64,000 bases of DNA from Oceanobacillus halophilus (lineage in GTDB: Bacteria > Bacillota > Bacilli > Bacillales > Amphibacillaceae). The translations under genes and the position numbers were made by a program. The notes beneath the pieces were generated by a model. That model did not search any database and was not told the DNA's origin. It saw only the letters and a program-made list of their open reading frames with translations. This document shows, in pieces, positions 63,596 to 64,000 of the stretch (the stretch's first letter is position 1; each line of letters opens with the position of its first letter). The stretch lies in NCBI RefSeq assembly GCF_003628505.1, contig NZ_RBZP01000001.1, positions 62,001 through 126,000 of the forward strand, given 5' to 3'.

Positions 63596-64000
63596 TTGAA
63601 GTATTTAAATTTTATTCTAATGTTATTGATGCTTGTTTTTGCTGGATGTGATTATTCCCCAAAGGAGATTGTTAGATCATCCACGGTTGATGGAAGAATA
63701 GTGAATATAAGTGAAAAAGAAGTACTTACCATACAAGAAAAAGAAATTGACTTTCTATACCACGTTTCCAAAAACTGGTCTATTGTCCCCATGAAAAATG
63801 GAGTGAATGAGAAAGTAGTTTTACTTACAATTGATGATGCTCCTAGTGCATACTCATTAGAAATGGCTAAAACTCTTAGAAGCCTAAATGCTGAAGCAAT
63901 ATTTTTTGTGAATGGTCATTATCTTGACACACCCGAAGAAAAAGAAACTTTAAAAAAGATTTATGATATGGGTTTTGAGATTGGAAATCATACTTTCAAT
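63596..64000 (+). CDS. Polysaccharide deacetylase-family lipoprotein, 5' part
   Basis: TTG at 63596 behind GGAGG opens a frame that runs off the window after 135 codons. The signal (YLNFILMLLMLVFAGC) ends in a lipobox cysteine. From about residue 75 the NodB-type domain begins: LLTIDDAPS (metal Asp pair), AEAIFFVNGHYLD and GFEIGNHTF (metal His). Such enzymes deacetylate peptidoglycan or other surface glycans; the substrate here cannot be told from the N-terminal part. Confidence 0.85.
   Translation, partial: MKYLNFILMLLMLVFAGCDYSPKEIVRSSTVDGRIVNISEKEVLTIQEKEIDFLYHVSKNWSIVPMKNGVNEKVVLLTIDDAPSAYSLEMAKTLRSLNAEAIFFVNGHYLDTPEEKETLKKIYDMGFEIGNHTFN

Overview
The window comes from a low-GC, endospore-forming member of the Bacillaceae. 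The evidence is a spore-germinant receptor operon, a SpoVA2mob-type operon, a YjcZ-type peptide, a Spo0E-type phosphatase, S-box and TPP riboswitches, and blocks in the same order as in Bacillus subtilis (ykuE/ykyB/ykuL/ykuS genes; ktrC-rnjA-rpoY-def-ykyA-pdhABCD). A BCCT glycine-betaine carrier and both halves of a Ktr potassium system fit a halotolerant bacillus of the Oceanobacillus/Virgibacillus type. That genus assignment is inference from gene content and repeat style only.

Layout. 1-4.2 kb: glutaredoxin end, SAM-riboswitch-controlled metI, and a large katE-like catalase whose distal haem pocket is altered. 4.9-14.2 kb: topB, a VWA lipoprotein, NDH-2, a VanW protein, DCC and YceI proteins, a lone SPP1-type holin, and TPP-riboswitch-controlled thiT. 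14.6-22.9 kb: a permease-glutamate dehydrogenase operon, cstA, and a cory-CC-star/ArsA-type ATPase/reductase operon. 23.1-31.1 kb (minus strand): an 8-kb spore-membrane locus, DUF1657-lipoprotein-spoVAC-spoVAD-spoVAEb-DUF1657-2Duf followed by gerA-gerB-gerC and a small two-TM gene. 31.3-42.4 kb: nfrA, lipoproteins, ktrD, yjcZ, a membrane zinc-ribbon/serine-protease pair, signal peptidase, small Spo0E- and FbpB-type proteins and a DMT exporter. 42.5-61.5 kb: conserved core including kre/ykyB, SCO, ykuE, czrA-czcD with its operator, cbpB, a heterodimeric ABC exporter, ktrC, rnjA-rpoY, def, ykyA and pdhABCD. The right end has opuD and the start of a polysaccharide-deacetylase lipoprotein.

Between genes lie at least nine copies of a GC-rich, modular repeat family (about 50 to 615 bp). 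The copies share AT-rich imperfectly inverted ends and differ in internal hairpin modules; two nearly identical copies of about 475 bp sit in opposite orientation 31 kb apart. A second, smaller MITE-like family has two copies, and one of them splits the SpoVA2mob-type operon.

Themes linking the genes: spore resistance and germination (SpoVA/2Duf/Ger), ion and osmotic homeostasis (KtrC with KtrD, OpuD, CzcD, c-di-AMP-binding CbpB), central carbon metabolism and respiration (PDH, CstA, GDH, NDH-2, SCO) and thiol/sulfur metabolism (MetI, glutaredoxin, DCC). No prophage, transposase, CRISPR array, rRNA or tRNA gene was recognised.
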